A stretch of 64,000 nt of DNA, from NCBI GenBank assembly GCA_035463115.1, contig DATHTO010000135.1, positions 1 to 64,000 on the forward strand, given 5' to 3'. Shown here piece by piece: positions 8,273 through 15,682 of the stretch. The stretch comes from BPGL01 sp035463115 (GTDB taxonomy: Bacteria; Actinomycetota; UBA4738; HRBIN12). The first letter of the stretch is position 1, and the number at the start of each line of letters is the position of its first letter. Both the position numbers and the translations under genes were made by a program. The notes beneath the pieces are model-generated. The model was given only the letters and a program-made list of their open reading frames with translations. It searched no databases and was not told the DNA's origin.

Positions 8273-9287
8273 AGTTCCAGCCGTAGCGGAGCGACTTGGG
8301 CTTCTTCGACTCCCCGCCCCGGCGCGTCAGGAACGTCACGGGGACCTCCGTGACGCGGGCGTGCTGGCGGAGGGCCTCGATCGTGACCTCGGAGGTCCAG
8401 AACTGGTCCTGCTCGAGGATCAGCCGTCGGAGGGTATCGGCGCGCGTGGCGCGATAGCCGCTCGAGATGTCGGTCACGCGCTGTCCCGTGAGCACCGTGA
8501 CGATCCACGAGAAGAAGTGCACGCCGACGTGGCGCAGGATCGGGCCGCGCTCGTAGTCGCCGAGCATCCGCGACCCGTTCACGTGGTCGGCCTCGTCGTC
8601 GACGATCGGCTTCAGCAGCACCGGGAGCTCCTCCGGCAGGTGCTGGCCGTCGGCATCGAGGGTCACGACGACGTCGGCGTCGAGCTTCAGCGCGATGTCG
8701 TAGCCGACCCGCAGCGCGAGCCCACCGCCACGTCTGATCGGGAGCTGGGCGACGAGGGCGCCGGACTTCCGCGCCGCTTCGGCGGTGCCGTCCTCGGAAC
8801 GGTCGTCGACGACGATCGGCAGCACCTTGAAGCCTTCGACGAACTCGGGCATCGCGTCGAGCACGGCACCCACGTTCTCGGCCTCGTTGTACGCGGGCGA
8901 GACCGTCACGAGCAGCGGGCCGTCGCCGCGGCGACGTTCCGCCTCCTGCCAGTCGAAGCGTTCGACGCCGAGGGACTCCACCAGCAGGCGGATGCTGCGC
9001 TCGTTCCGATCGGCGATCGCTTGCTGGCGGAAGACGAGCATGAACATCAAGGCCGAGGCGACCAGCAGCAGCCCGATCAGCCGGCCGTTGTTCCCCGGCT
9101 CGAAGTTGAAGCTCTCGAAGAGGGGGTTGAACGCCGAGGGCGCGATCGCGAGCAGGACGACGCCGAGCGTGACGGCGAAGCCGATGATCAGGCTGAGCCG
9201 GCTGATGTCCCGACGGACGTACCGTCGCGCGATCGCGACGAAGAAGCCGAGCGCGACGAGCCCGCCGATGAGCCGGAGCGCCTCCAT
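8238..9287 (-). CDS. DUF2304 membrane domain fused to a family 2 glycosyltransferase
   Basis: 349 residues. Residues 1-120 are a DUF2304-like region with three hydrophobic helices (5-20, 33-50, 70-87). They lead into a GT2 catalytic domain with VSPAYNEAENVG, VVDDRSEDGT, LDADGQH (the DxD-like metal site) and a later SSGYRATRADTL region. This layout resembles dolichyl/polyprenyl-phosphate sugar synthases, so it likely transfers a sugar to a lipid or polyprenyl carrier at the membrane. It begins 1 nt after the stop of the sulfoquinovose synthase gene. That makes a lipid-linked sulfosugar a reasonable but unproven product. DUF2304 and GT2 are often separate proteins; here they are fused. Confidence 0.82.
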   Translation of the reverse strand: MEALRLIGGLVALGFFVAIARRYVRRDISRLSLIIGFAVTLGVVLLAIAPSAFNPLFESFNFEPGNNGRLIGLLLVASALMFMLVFRQQAIADRNERSIRLLVESLGVERFDWQEAERRRGDGPLLVTVSPAYNEAENVGAVLDAMPEFVEGFKVLPIVVDDRSEDGTAEAARKSGALVAQLPIRRGGGLALRVGYDIALKLDADVVVTLDADGQHLPEELPVLLKPIVDDEADHVNGSRMLGDYERGPILRHVGVHFFSWIVTVLTGQRVTDISSGYRATRADTLRRLILEQDQFWTSEVTIEALRQHARVTEVPVTFLTRRGGESKKPKSLRYGWNFTKAIAKTWLR

Positions 9288-9288
9288 C

Positions 9289-10461
9289 TCAGGCGGTGGA
9301 GGCGCCTCCGGGCCGCCATCGGTCGCGCGGAAGGATGTGGTCGTCGATCACGCGCCCCCGGAACCGCTCGATCGCCGAGAACATCGAGCCGATCAGCGTC
9401 TCGTTCAGGAGGTGCGGCTTCAGCCCGAGGTCGAGCAGCTTCGTGTGCTTGGCGTTGTAGTAGTGCTCCTCGAGCTCGACGCGCGGATTGTCGATCGCTC
9501 GCACGTCGACGTCGAGGCCCACCTGCGCGCCGGCCTTCTGGACGTGCTCGGCGAGCTCGACGACCGAGAACTGCTCGGTGAACTGGTTGAACACGCGGAA
9601 CTCACCCCGCTCGGCCGGATGCGTCACCGCGAGCTCGACGCATCGGAGGGTGTCGACGATGTTCAGGTAGCCGCGCGTCTGACCGCCCTTGCCGTAAACG
9701 GTGAGCGGGTGCCCGATCACCGCCTGCAGGCAGAACCGGTTCAGGGCGGTGCCGAACACGTCGTCGTAGTCGAACCGCGTCAGCAGCCGGTCGTCGAGCG
9801 CCGTCTCGTCGGTGTGGATGCCGTAGACGACGCCTTGGTTCAGGTCGGTCGCGCGCAGCCCCCAGATCCGACAGCCGAAGTGGATGTTGTGGGAGTCGTG
9901 CACCTTCGACAGGTGGTACATCGAGCCCGGCAGCTTCGGGAACGGAAGGTAGTCCTCGCGCCCGTTGTGTCGGATCTCGAGGTACCCCTCCTCGATGTCG
10001 ATGTTGGGCGTTCCGTACTCGCCCATCGTGCCGAGCTTCACGAGGTGCGCGTCGGGCGTGATGTCGCGCATCGCCCACAGGATGTTGAGGGTGTTCACCA
10101 CGTTGTTCGTCTGCGTGAAGACGGCGTGCTCGCGATCCTTCATCGAGTACGGCGCGCTCGGCATCTCGCCGTAGTGGACGATCGCCTCCGGCTCGAACGA
10201 GCGGAACAGCTCCTCGACGACGGACCAGTCCGTGAGATCGCCCTCGGTGACGCCGATCTCCTTGCCCGTGACGTCCTTCCATGCGGCGGCGCGGGACGGA
10301 AGGTCGTCGGCGATCGGCGTGAGCGAGTCGGTCCCGGCCTCGCGGTGAGCGTCGCGACGGAGGTAGTTGTCGACGACGTGGACCTCGTGCCCACGGTTCG
10401 AGAACCGCATCGCGGTGGGCCAGCCGAGGTATCCGTCGCCGCCGAGGATCAGGATGCGCAT
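9289..10461 (-). CDS. sqdB: UDP-sulfoquinovose synthase (SQD1/SqdB)
   Basis: 390 residues, the usual length. It is an extended SDR enzyme with NAD-binding GGDGYLGWPTA at residue 8. Blocks specific to SQD1 are present: HYGEMPSAPYSM, NNVVNTLNILWA, LGTMGEYGTPNIDIEEGY, MYHLSKVHDSHN (the catalytic Tyr and Lys) and GIRATDLNQGVVYG-like sequence. The Thr of GTMGEYG matches the SQD1 active-site Thr. The reaction adds sulfite to UDP-glucose to make UDP-sulfoquinovose, the head-group donor of sulfolipid or sulfoglycans. A -10 TAGACT lies at 10495-10500 and GAGGAA precedes the ATG. The next gene in the operon is a GT2 rather than the usual GT4 SqdX/SQD2. Confidence 0.9.
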   Translation of the reverse strand: MRILILGGDGYLGWPTAMRFSNRGHEVHVVDNYLRRDAHREAGTDSLTPIADDLPSRAAAWKDVTGKEIGVTEGDLTDWSVVEELFRSFEPEAIVHYGEMPSAPYSMKDREHAVFTQTNNVVNTLNILWAMRDITPDAHLVKLGTMGEYGTPNIDIEEGYLEIRHNGREDYLPFPKLPGSMYHLSKVHDSHNIHFGCRIWGLRATDLNQGVVYGIHTDETALDDRLLTRFDYDDVFGTALNRFCLQAVIGHPLTVYGKGGQTRGYLNIVDTLRCVELAVTHPAERGEFRVFNQFTEQFSVVELAEHVQKAGAQVGLDVDVRAIDNPRVELEEHYYNAKHTKLLDLGLKPHLLNETLIGSMFSAIERFRGRVIDDHILPRDRWRPGGASTA

Positions 10462-10535
10462 GGTCGTTCCTCGATGTCCGTGGGGGGTCGGGGGAGTCTA
10501 CCGCGCCTCGGCCGGCCGGCCGAGGTCGAACGGCA

Positions 10536-11789
10536 TCATCGGGCCAGGTCAGCGAGCGCGTCGAGGACGCGATCGACCTCGTCGGTGGTGTGGTAGTGGC
10601 AGAACCCGATCCGGACGGCGCCGCCCGTGTCGTTGAGCCCGAGCCGGTCGTACAGCTCGATCGCGTAGTAGTGGCCGTCCCACACGTGGATCCCGCGGTC
10701 GGCGAGCGCCGCGGCGGTGTCGAGCGGATGCTGGTCGCCCAGCCGGATCGCGAACGTCGGCGTGCGCTCGCCGACACGAGCGGGATCGGCGATGCCCGAC
10801 AGGCGCGCGGCGTCGATCGTCGCGAGCCCGTCGAGGAAGCGGGTCGTGAGGACCCGCTCGTGGGCCTCGATCTCGGCGAACCCTGCCTCGATAGCCGCGG
10901 CGCGCGACGGGTCGGCGGGCGTTCCGTAGGTCGTGCCGATCGAGGCCAGGTAGTCGATCGCCGCGATCGTGCCGGCCATCGCCTCGTGGTTCTGCGTCCC
11001 GGTCTCCCAGCGACCCGGGTTCGTGTCGTCCGCGGGCCGCAGCTTGTACGGCTCCCAGGTCTCGAGTAGTTCGCGGCGCGCGGCGAGGACCCCTTGGTGC
11101 GGGCCGAAGTACTTGTACGGCGACGACGTCACCAGGTCGGCGCCGAGGGAGCGCAGGTCGATGCTGCGGTGCTGCGCGAGGTGCACGCCGTCGACGGCGA
11201 CGATCGCGCCGGTGACCTTCGCCCTGCGGATCAGGTCGATCGCCGGCGTGATCGTTCCCACGGCGTTCGACGCGAGCGTGAACGCGACCAGCGCCGTGCG
11301 GTCGCTCAGCACCGCGTCGAACGATGACGGGTCGAGCGTCGCGTCGTCCTCGCGGACGTCGACCCAGCGCACGGTCGCGCCGGCGTCCTCGGCCGCCAGG
11401 ATCCACGGGCGGATGTTCGCGTCGTGATCGAGACGGGTGACGACGACCTCGTCGCCCGGTCCGATCGTCCTCGCGAACGAACGGGACAGGTGCAGCAGCA
11501 GCGTGGTGGTGTTCGCTCCGAAGACGATGCCGTCGGGATCGGCGCCGAGCAGATCGGCGGCTGCGACGTGCGCGTCCGCGATCAGCTGATCGGTCTCGCG
11601 GCTCGTGGCGAAGGCGCCGTGCGTGTTCGAGGCGCCCCGGCGCAGATGCGCTCCGATCGCGTCGATCACCGTGTCGGGCGCCTGCGAACCGCCCGGCGCG
11701 TCCGCCAGCACGAGCGGACGACGGTCGGGTCCCTGGCGCGCGAGCGCGGGGAACCGCTGACGGAGCTCCTTCACGGCGGTGTCGTCCAC
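10536..11789 (-). CDS. Cysteine desulfurase-like class V aminotransferase (VC1184 type)
   Basis: 417 residues. PLP fold type I: DAPGGSQAP near the start, NTTTLLLHLSRSF (phosphate contacts), RLDHDANIRPW, VDGVHLAQH (PLP Asp and His), and the Schiff-base Lys in SSPYKYFGPHQG. It matches the subfamily annotated as cysteine-desulfurase-like of the VC1184 type. Members lack an assigned physiological role, and the mobile Cys loop of IscS/SufS is not evident. It could cleave a C-S or C-N bond of an amino acid. The GTG start is 11 nt after a TATGGG box on the minus strand. It does not overlap neighbours and lies 74 nt upstream of the sqdB start. Confidence 0.8.
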   Translation of the reverse strand: MDDTAVKELRQRFPALARQGPDRRPLVLADAPGGSQAPDTVIDAIGAHLRRGASNTHGAFATSRETDQLIADAHVAAADLLGADPDGIVFGANTTTLLLHLSRSFARTIGPGDEVVVTRLDHDANIRPWILAAEDAGATVRWVDVREDDATLDPSSFDAVLSDRTALVAFTLASNAVGTITPAIDLIRRAKVTGAIVAVDGVHLAQHRSIDLRSLGADLVTSSPYKYFGPHQGVLAARRELLETWEPYKLRPADDTNPGRWETGTQNHEAMAGTIAAIDYLASIGTTYGTPADPSRAAAIEAGFAEIEAHERVLTTRFLDGLATIDAARLSGIADPARVGERTPTFAIRLGDQHPLDTAAALADRGIHVWDGHYYAIELYDRLGLNDTGGAVRIGFCHYHTTDEVDRVLDALADLAR

Positions 11790-11834
11790 CGCCAGAGGCT
11801 CCCATACGCGGCGGTGGCGCGACGACGCCGGGAA

Positions 11835-11866
11835 GGCCGGAGACGCCCGTTCGGGCGCCTCCGGCC
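11835..11866 (-). terminator. Hairpin downstream of the membrane protein gene
   Basis: GGCCGGAG (11835-11842) pairs with CTCCGGCC (11859-11866), and an inner CGCCC pairs with GGGCG around a GTTC loop. The hairpin sits 23 nt past the stop of the upstream minus-strand gene and before the next gene. There is no U-tract, so termination is inferred from position and stem strength. Confidence 0.55.
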
Positions 11867-11888
11867 GTGGGTGCGGGAAGCCGGTCGG

Positions 11889-12752
11889 CTACACGGTGCC
11901 GGTGTCGAGCTCGCGCTGGAGCGTCGCGGAATCGAGGCCTTCCCTCCGCGCGCGCAGATCGACGTAGAGGACGACGCTCACGAGCGCGTAGAACGGCGCG
12001 GTGATCACCGAGCCGATCGCGCTCGTCAGCCAGATGCCGATCACCGAGTCGCCGCCGAGCGCTCCGATGATGCCGGAGACGATCCCCGAGATGATCGCCG
12101 CCACGAGGATCGCCCCGAGGACGTGCCACCACTTCCCCGACACGAGGTTCCACGATCGCGACATCGAATCGGTCACCCCGCGCCGTTCGATGATGAACGC
12201 CGGCACGGCCATGGAGAGGAAGACGAGCAGGATCACGCCGGGGATGATCAGCAGGGCGAAGCCGATGCCGACCACGATCGCGATCAGCAACGACAGCCCG
12301 ATCAGTCCTGCGAGCCGGGACAGGGCCGCGCGGTAGCTCTCGCCGACGTCGATCGGACGTCCGCTGAGCGCTCCGGCCGCTCCGCGGGTCAGGGCACCCG
12401 TGAGGAGCATCCAGATCGCCGCGCTGATGAGGCCGAGCAGGACCGATGCGAGGATCGCCTGTCCGAAGCTCGACCCTCCGTCGGTCACGCTGATCTCACC
12501 GGTCTCCTCGTTCACGCTGATCTCGCTGACGACGTCGTCGACCAACGCGTCGGTGAGGACCGCCTGGATCAACGTGAGCGGGACGACGACGACCGCCGCG
12601 ATGATGAGCAGCTGCGCCGCGTTGCGCTTGTAGAGATCGAACGCCGTCGACAGGATGTCGCCGATGCCCCTCGGTGCGAAGCCGCGGCTTCCCTCGCCTT
12701 CGGATGGCGGGGGCGGCGGCGGGGGAGGTGCAGACCCACCCATGTTGTCCAT
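11889..12752 (-). CDS. Multi-pass membrane protein of unknown function
   Basis: 287 residues. A Pro-rich N-terminus (eight consecutive prolines at residues 9-16) precedes about six hydrophobic helices with Gly- and Ala-rich packing. Motifs such as GDILSTAFDLYKRN, LLIIPGVILLVF and SRSWNLVSGKWW match the general pattern of the glycerophosphodiesterase-membrane-domain / DUF975-like superfamily (helical bundle proteins of unknown role). An acidic loop sits between helices 1 and 2. Nothing here gives a specific function. The gene is monocistronic, with a hairpin after it. Confidence 0.75.
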   Translation of the reverse strand: MDNMGGSAPPPPPPPPSEGEGSRGFAPRGIGDILSTAFDLYKRNAAQLLIIAAVVVVPLTLIQAVLTDALVDDVVSEISVNEETGEISVTDGGSSFGQAILASVLLGLISAAIWMLLTGALTRGAAGALSGRPIDVGESYRAALSRLAGLIGLSLLIAIVVGIGFALLIIPGVILLVFLSMAVPAFIIERRGVTDSMSRSWNLVSGKWWHVLGAILVAAIISGIVSGIIGALGGDSVIGIWLTSAIGSVITAPFYALVSVVLYVDLRARREGLDSATLQRELDTGTV

Positions 12753-12835
12753 GCCGTCCTCCTTCGGCCGATCCGGCGCGAACGGCCGGAGCCCGGCGGA
12801 ATCCTATGCCCGCCGTTCCGCGGGTTGTGGGAGGT

Positions 12836-13468
12836 TCACGGCGGCGCGGTCGCGTCGGCGCGCAACGTCGGTTCGGTCCACGACGGGTCGGGACGCCAGT
12901 CGCTCCAGTCACGGTCGAAGGGCGATCGACGATCGCGGACGTGCGCGACGGCGCGTTCACCCCACATCCGGAACGTCGCCGCGTCGTCGGCGCTGAAGAT
13001 GCCGCGAGCGACGGCCTCGGCGAGCTCGTCCTCGTCCTTCCACCGCCACGACGAGCGGTCCGGCGCGATCACGACGTCGAGCACGTGCTCGACCGTGTCG
13101 TAGCCGATCGCCGACGGCACGAGCGGCGACTGGAGGTTCACGTAGAAGGCCGGCGTCCCACCGCCGGGCGCGTACGCGTGGAGCACGGCGTATGCGACGT
13201 CGGGGAAGGCGAACGACAGGACGCCCGCGTCGCCGCGCCGCTGCTCGGCGAGCGACCAGTCGTCCGCGTACAGCCGGAGCGCCTCGCCGGCGTCGTCGAC
13301 CGGGACGAGCGCCGTGACGCCGGCCGGGACGTAGAACATCCGGAGCGCCGGTGCGTCGGCCACGACGATCGCGGGTCGCGCGTACCAGACGCGGCCGAGC
13401 CAGAGTTCCCGCAGGACGACGTGGTCACCCGGGTGACGTCGTTCCGGCACGATGGGGTGCGTCGGCAT
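12836..13468 (-). CDS. DUF402-domain protein
   Basis: 210 residues starting at the ATG whose first base is 13468. That ATG is 6 nt after a TACGCT box on the minus strand (leaderless form). DUF402 features are present: GDHVVLRELWLGRVWYARPAIVV, YADDWSLAEQ, and VNLQSPLVPSAIGYDTVEHVLDVV with the paired acidic residues of the nucleotide- and metal-binding site, then WRWKDEDELAEA. Proteins of this fold include nucleoside diphosphate hydrolases such as FomD. The longer open frame upstream is not used, because the homologous part begins here and the promoter-like box is adjacent. Confidence 0.82.
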   Translation of the reverse strand: MPTHPIVPERRHPGDHVVLRELWLGRVWYARPAIVVADAPALRMFYVPAGVTALVPVDDAGEALRLYADDWSLAEQRRGDAGVLSFAFPDVAYAVLHAYAPGGGTPAFYVNLQSPLVPSAIGYDTVEHVLDVVIAPDRSSWRWKDEDELAEAVARGIFSADDAATFRMWGERAVAHVRDRRSPFDRDWSDWRPDPSWTEPTLRADATAPP

Positions 13469-13515
13469 CGCGGCAGCGTAGGTGCCGCCGGATCCCGAGG
13501 TCGAACGGCGCGACC

Positions 13516-13571
13516 TTGACGGGCGTCGGACGGTCGGCGTATCGTCGCCCTCCCGTCCGAACGTACGTTCG
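13516..13571 (+). promoter_or_regulatory. Promoter with LexA (SOS) box upstream of the DUF6504 gene
   Basis: TTGACG (13516-13521), an 18-nt spacer and TATCGT (13540-13545) form a promoter. Twelve nt further, at 13558-13571, is CGAACGTACGTTCG, a perfect 14-bp palindrome of the actinobacterial LexA form. It covers the first transcribed bases, where repressor binding would block initiation. Confidence 0.8.
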
Positions 13572-13606
13572 ATTCGACCACGGGCACGGCCTTTCCGGGA
13601 GCGGCG

Positions 13607-13852
13607 GTGACGAAGCGGTTCGATGAGGAGATCCGGGTCGAGCGCGACGCGGGGATGCCCGCGGCGTTCGAGTGGCGCGGGACCCGCTACGACGTCGTCG
13701 ACGTGATCGGCAAGTGGCGCATCGAAGGCCGGTGGTGGGACGACGGGCGAGACCGGGAGTACTGGCGCGTCGAGGCCCGCGGCGGCGCCGTGTGGGACCT
13801 GTACCACGACCGCCAGCGCGACCGATGGCACATGGAGCGGCTCTGGGACTGA
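13607..13852 (+). CDS. DUF6504 protein, predicted SOS gene
   Basis: 81 residues from GTG 13607, with GGGAG upstream as ribosome site. It is a small, charged, tryptophan-rich protein with no membrane segment. The core reads FEWRGTRYDVVDVIGKWRIEGRWW and ends in a YHDR...WHMERLWD stretch, as in DUF6504 proteins. From memory, these small proteins are often found beside translesion polymerase genes in actinobacteria. The LexA box in its promoter and dnaE2 2 kb away support a role in the damage response, possibly as an accessory of the mutagenic polymerases. Biochemical function is unknown. Confidence 0.78.
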   Translation: MTKRFDEEIRVERDAGMPAAFEWRGTRYDVVDVIGKWRIEGRWWDDGRDREYWRVEARGGAVWDLYHDRQRDRWHMERLWD

Positions 13853-13860
13853 AGCGTCGA

Positions 13861-13914
13861 TACGCTGGACCGATGACCGCCGCCTTCGTCCGCGACGCGG
13901 CCACCGGCCGATGA
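13861..13914 (+). other. Leaderless 13-codon upstream ORF coupled to the MBL gene
   Basis: TACGCT (13861-13866) ends 6 nt before an ATG at 13873. That ATG opens a 13-codon frame (MTAAFVRDAATGR) whose TGA (13912-13914) overlaps the ATG (13911) of the next gene as ATGA. The next gene has no ribosome site of its own, so it would be reached by termination and re-initiation. Short length limits confidence that the peptide is made. Confidence 0.45.
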
Positions 13915-14618
13915 CCACGCCGGCGGTCATCCCACTCCTCACCTCCGAGGTGCGGTTCCCGCCGGCCGACCCTGCGCCGCCCGATCCACGCTGGCTGCCG
14001 ATCGTCGCCCACGCCGTCGTCCACCGGGACGGCGTGTTCCTGTTCGACACCGGCGTCGGCACCGGTGACGACGAGATCGACGCGTGGTTCTCACCCCGCG
14101 TGACGCTCGTCGACGATGCTCTCGCGGCGGCCGGCGTGGCGATCGACGAGGTCGCCGGCGTCGCGAACTGCCATCTGCACTTCGACCACGGCGGCCAGAA
14201 CGGCCGGTTGCCACCCGGCGTCCCGATCTTCACCCAGCGCGCGGAATGGCGCATGGTGCACGAGCCCGGCTACACGATCGCGCGGTGGATCGACGTGCCG
14301 GGGCTCCGGTACGAGCTGATCGACGGCGACGTCGAGGTCGCGCCCGGGCTCACGCTCGTCGCGACGCCCGGCCACGCGCGGGGGCACCAGTCGCTCGTGG
14401 TCGCGACCGACGACGGACCCGTCGTGCTCGCGGGGCAGGCGGTCTGGACGCGCGCCGAGTGGGAGGGCGCGATCGACGACGAACGGTCGGGCGCGCCGAG
14501 CGCCGCCGACGCCGACGCGTACGCCGCGTCGGTCGCGCGGCTGCGATCGCTCGATCCCGTGCGGGTGCACTTCGCCCACGACCGGGCGGTGTGGCACCGT
14601 GGCGGCGACCTCGTCTGA
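13911..14618 (+). CDS. Metallo-beta-lactamase-fold hydrolase (lactonase-like)
   Basis: 235 residues. The MBL motifs are present: NCHLHFDHGG (the HxHxDH metal ligands), ATPGHARGHQS (third-site His) and a C-terminal FAHDRAVWH. VLAGQAVW stands where many members have AGDA, so the bridging Asp position is Gln. Similar replacements occur in some lactonase-like relatives. The general shape resembles N-acyl-homoserine-lactone lactonases of the AttM group, but no substrate can be assigned. It is soluble, with no signal peptide. The 13-codon upstream frame overlaps its start. Confidence 0.78.
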   Translation: MTTPAVIPLLTSEVRFPPADPAPPDPRWLPIVAHAVVHRDGVFLFDTGVGTGDDEIDAWFSPRVTLVDDALAAAGVAIDEVAGVANCHLHFDHGGQNGRLPPGVPIFTQRAEWRMVHEPGYTIARWIDVPGLRYELIDGDVEVAPGLTLVATPGHARGHQSLVVATDDGPVVLAGQAVWTRAEWEGAIDDERSGAPSAADADAYAASVARLRSLDPVRVHFAHDRAVWHRGGDLV

Positions 14619-14654
14619 CCGCCGGAACGCGCGGATGCCGGAGGATGGACGCGG

Positions 14655-15170
14655 ATGCAGACGTTCCTCCCGTACCCCGACTTCGAGGAGACCGCGCAGG
14701 CGCTCGATCCGAAGCGTCTCGGCAAGCAGCGCGTCGAGGCGTTCCAGTGCCTGCGCGCCCACCTCGTGCCCGGCCACGGATGGCGTCACCATCCCGCGTC
14801 GAAGATGTGGCTCGGTCACGACGAGGCGCTCACGGCGTACACCCTCGCGGTCTGTCGCGTCTGGACCGACAAGGGGCACGCCGACACCGTCGCCGAGAAG
14901 GTGATCGCGGAGCTGGGGTACGAGCCACGGACGCAACCGGAGCTCCGTGTCGCCGACGCCCTGCCGTGGTGGCTCGGCGACGAGGCGTTCCACACGTCCC
15001 ACCGGTCCGCGCTCGTCCGCAAGGACCCCGGCTGGTACCGGCCGCTGTTCCCCGACGTGCCGGACGACCTTCCGTACGTCTGGCCGCCGCCGGAGCCGCC
15101 GGCCCAGGACCGAGCGCAGGACCGAGGCCAGGACCGAGGCCAGGACCGAGGCGGACGGACGGAGCCCTGA
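14655..15170 (+). CDS. MSMEG_6728-family protein, pyrimidine-dimer glycosylase-like
   Basis: 171 residues from ATG 14655, with GGAGG about 10 nt upstream. The N-terminus MQTFLPYPDFEETAQALD, then LGKQRVEAFQCLRA, HHPASKMWLGHDEAL and YTLAVCRVWTDKG are the conserved blocks of this family. It is often annotated as similar to pyrimidine-dimer DNA glycosylases of the T4 endonuclease V type. That suits its position between two LexA-regulated promoters, but activity is not shown by sequence alone. The C-terminal tail is a degenerate QDRG repeat created by a 12-bp tandem DNA repeat, and looks disordered. Confidence 0.72.
   Translation: MQTFLPYPDFEETAQALDPKRLGKQRVEAFQCLRAHLVPGHGWRHHPASKMWLGHDEALTAYTLAVCRVWTDKGHADTVAEKVIAELGYEPRTQPELRVADALPWWLGDEAFHTSHRSALVRKDPGWYRPLFPDVPDDLPYVWPPPEPPAQDRAQDRGQDRGQDRGGRTEP
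15112..15160 (+). repeat. 12-bp tandem repeat, about four copies
   Basis: Units of the form CAGGACCGAGGC repeat almost perfectly (first copy CAGGACCGAGCG). They encode the QDRA/QDRG tail of the MSMEG_6728-family protein. The pattern suggests recent slippage at a non-essential C-terminus. Confidence 0.8.
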
Positions 15171-15179
15171 GGCGCTCGC

Positions 15180-15590
15180 TCAGCGGCGGCCGATCGTGCC
15201 GAGGTGCGTGTGCTGGAAGGCGTCGGCGTACTTCAGGCCGTACCCGAGCGCCCGGTCCAGACCGATGTGCGCGAACCAGATGATCGCCACCGCGGTCGCT
15301 CCCGTCGCGTCCGTCGCGACGCCCACGACGAGGAGCGCCGTCGGGCCGACCAGGGTGTGGAAGACGTCGTACGCGACCGCCCCGATCCTCGTGTCGGCGA
15401 GGTAGCCCAGCATCCCGACGTCGGGAACGAACAGGAGCAGCGCGAAGAACAGCCACGAACGTCCGAACTCGACGTAGAGGAAGACCGACGCGACCAGGAG
15501 CGCTGCTCCTTCGAGCCGCAGCAGCAGCAGTGGCAGTCCCGTCACCGCCCCCGCGGTGGATCGTCCCGGTTCTGCTTCGTGCGGGTCCAC
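15180..15590 (-). CDS. DUF4260 membrane protein
   Basis: 136 residues from the GTG at 15590, chosen because GAGGAAGGA precedes it. The longer open frame would run into the LexA site. Four hydrophobic segments carry the DUF4260 pattern: LRLEGAALLVASVFLY, LLLFVPDVGMLGYLAD, AYDVFHTLVGP, and IIWFAHIGLDRALGYGLKY, ending in HTHLGTIG. The conserved His and Asp residues sit at membrane ends. Function is unknown. Its 5' region faces the LexA box of dnaE2, so it could share SOS control, although no minus-strand -10 box is convincing. Confidence 0.8.
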   Translation of the reverse strand: MDPHEAEPGRSTAGAVTGLPLLLLRLEGAALLVASVFLYVEFGRSWLFFALLLFVPDVGMLGYLADTRIGAVAYDVFHTLVGPTALLVVGVATDATGATAVAIIWFAHIGLDRALGYGLKYADAFQHTHLGTIGRR

Positions 15591-15646
15591 GGCGTCGTCC
15601 TTCCTCGAGGTGGGGTGCCATCGTGACGTGGGGACGGCCGCAGGGC

Positions 15647-15676
15647 TAGACCGACCGAACATACGTTCGATATGGT
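15647..15676 (+). promoter_or_regulatory. LexA-controlled promoter of the dnaE2-MFS-dinB operon
   Basis: CGAACATACGTTCG at 15656-15669 matches the actinobacterial SOS box. It lies between a -35-like TAGACC (15647-15652) and the -10 TATGGT (15671-15676). The ATG at 15683 follows the -10 by 6 nt, so the mRNA is probably leaderless. The position of the operator inside the promoter predicts LexA repression, relieved by DNA damage. Confidence 0.85.
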
Positions 15677-15682
15677 CGCACG

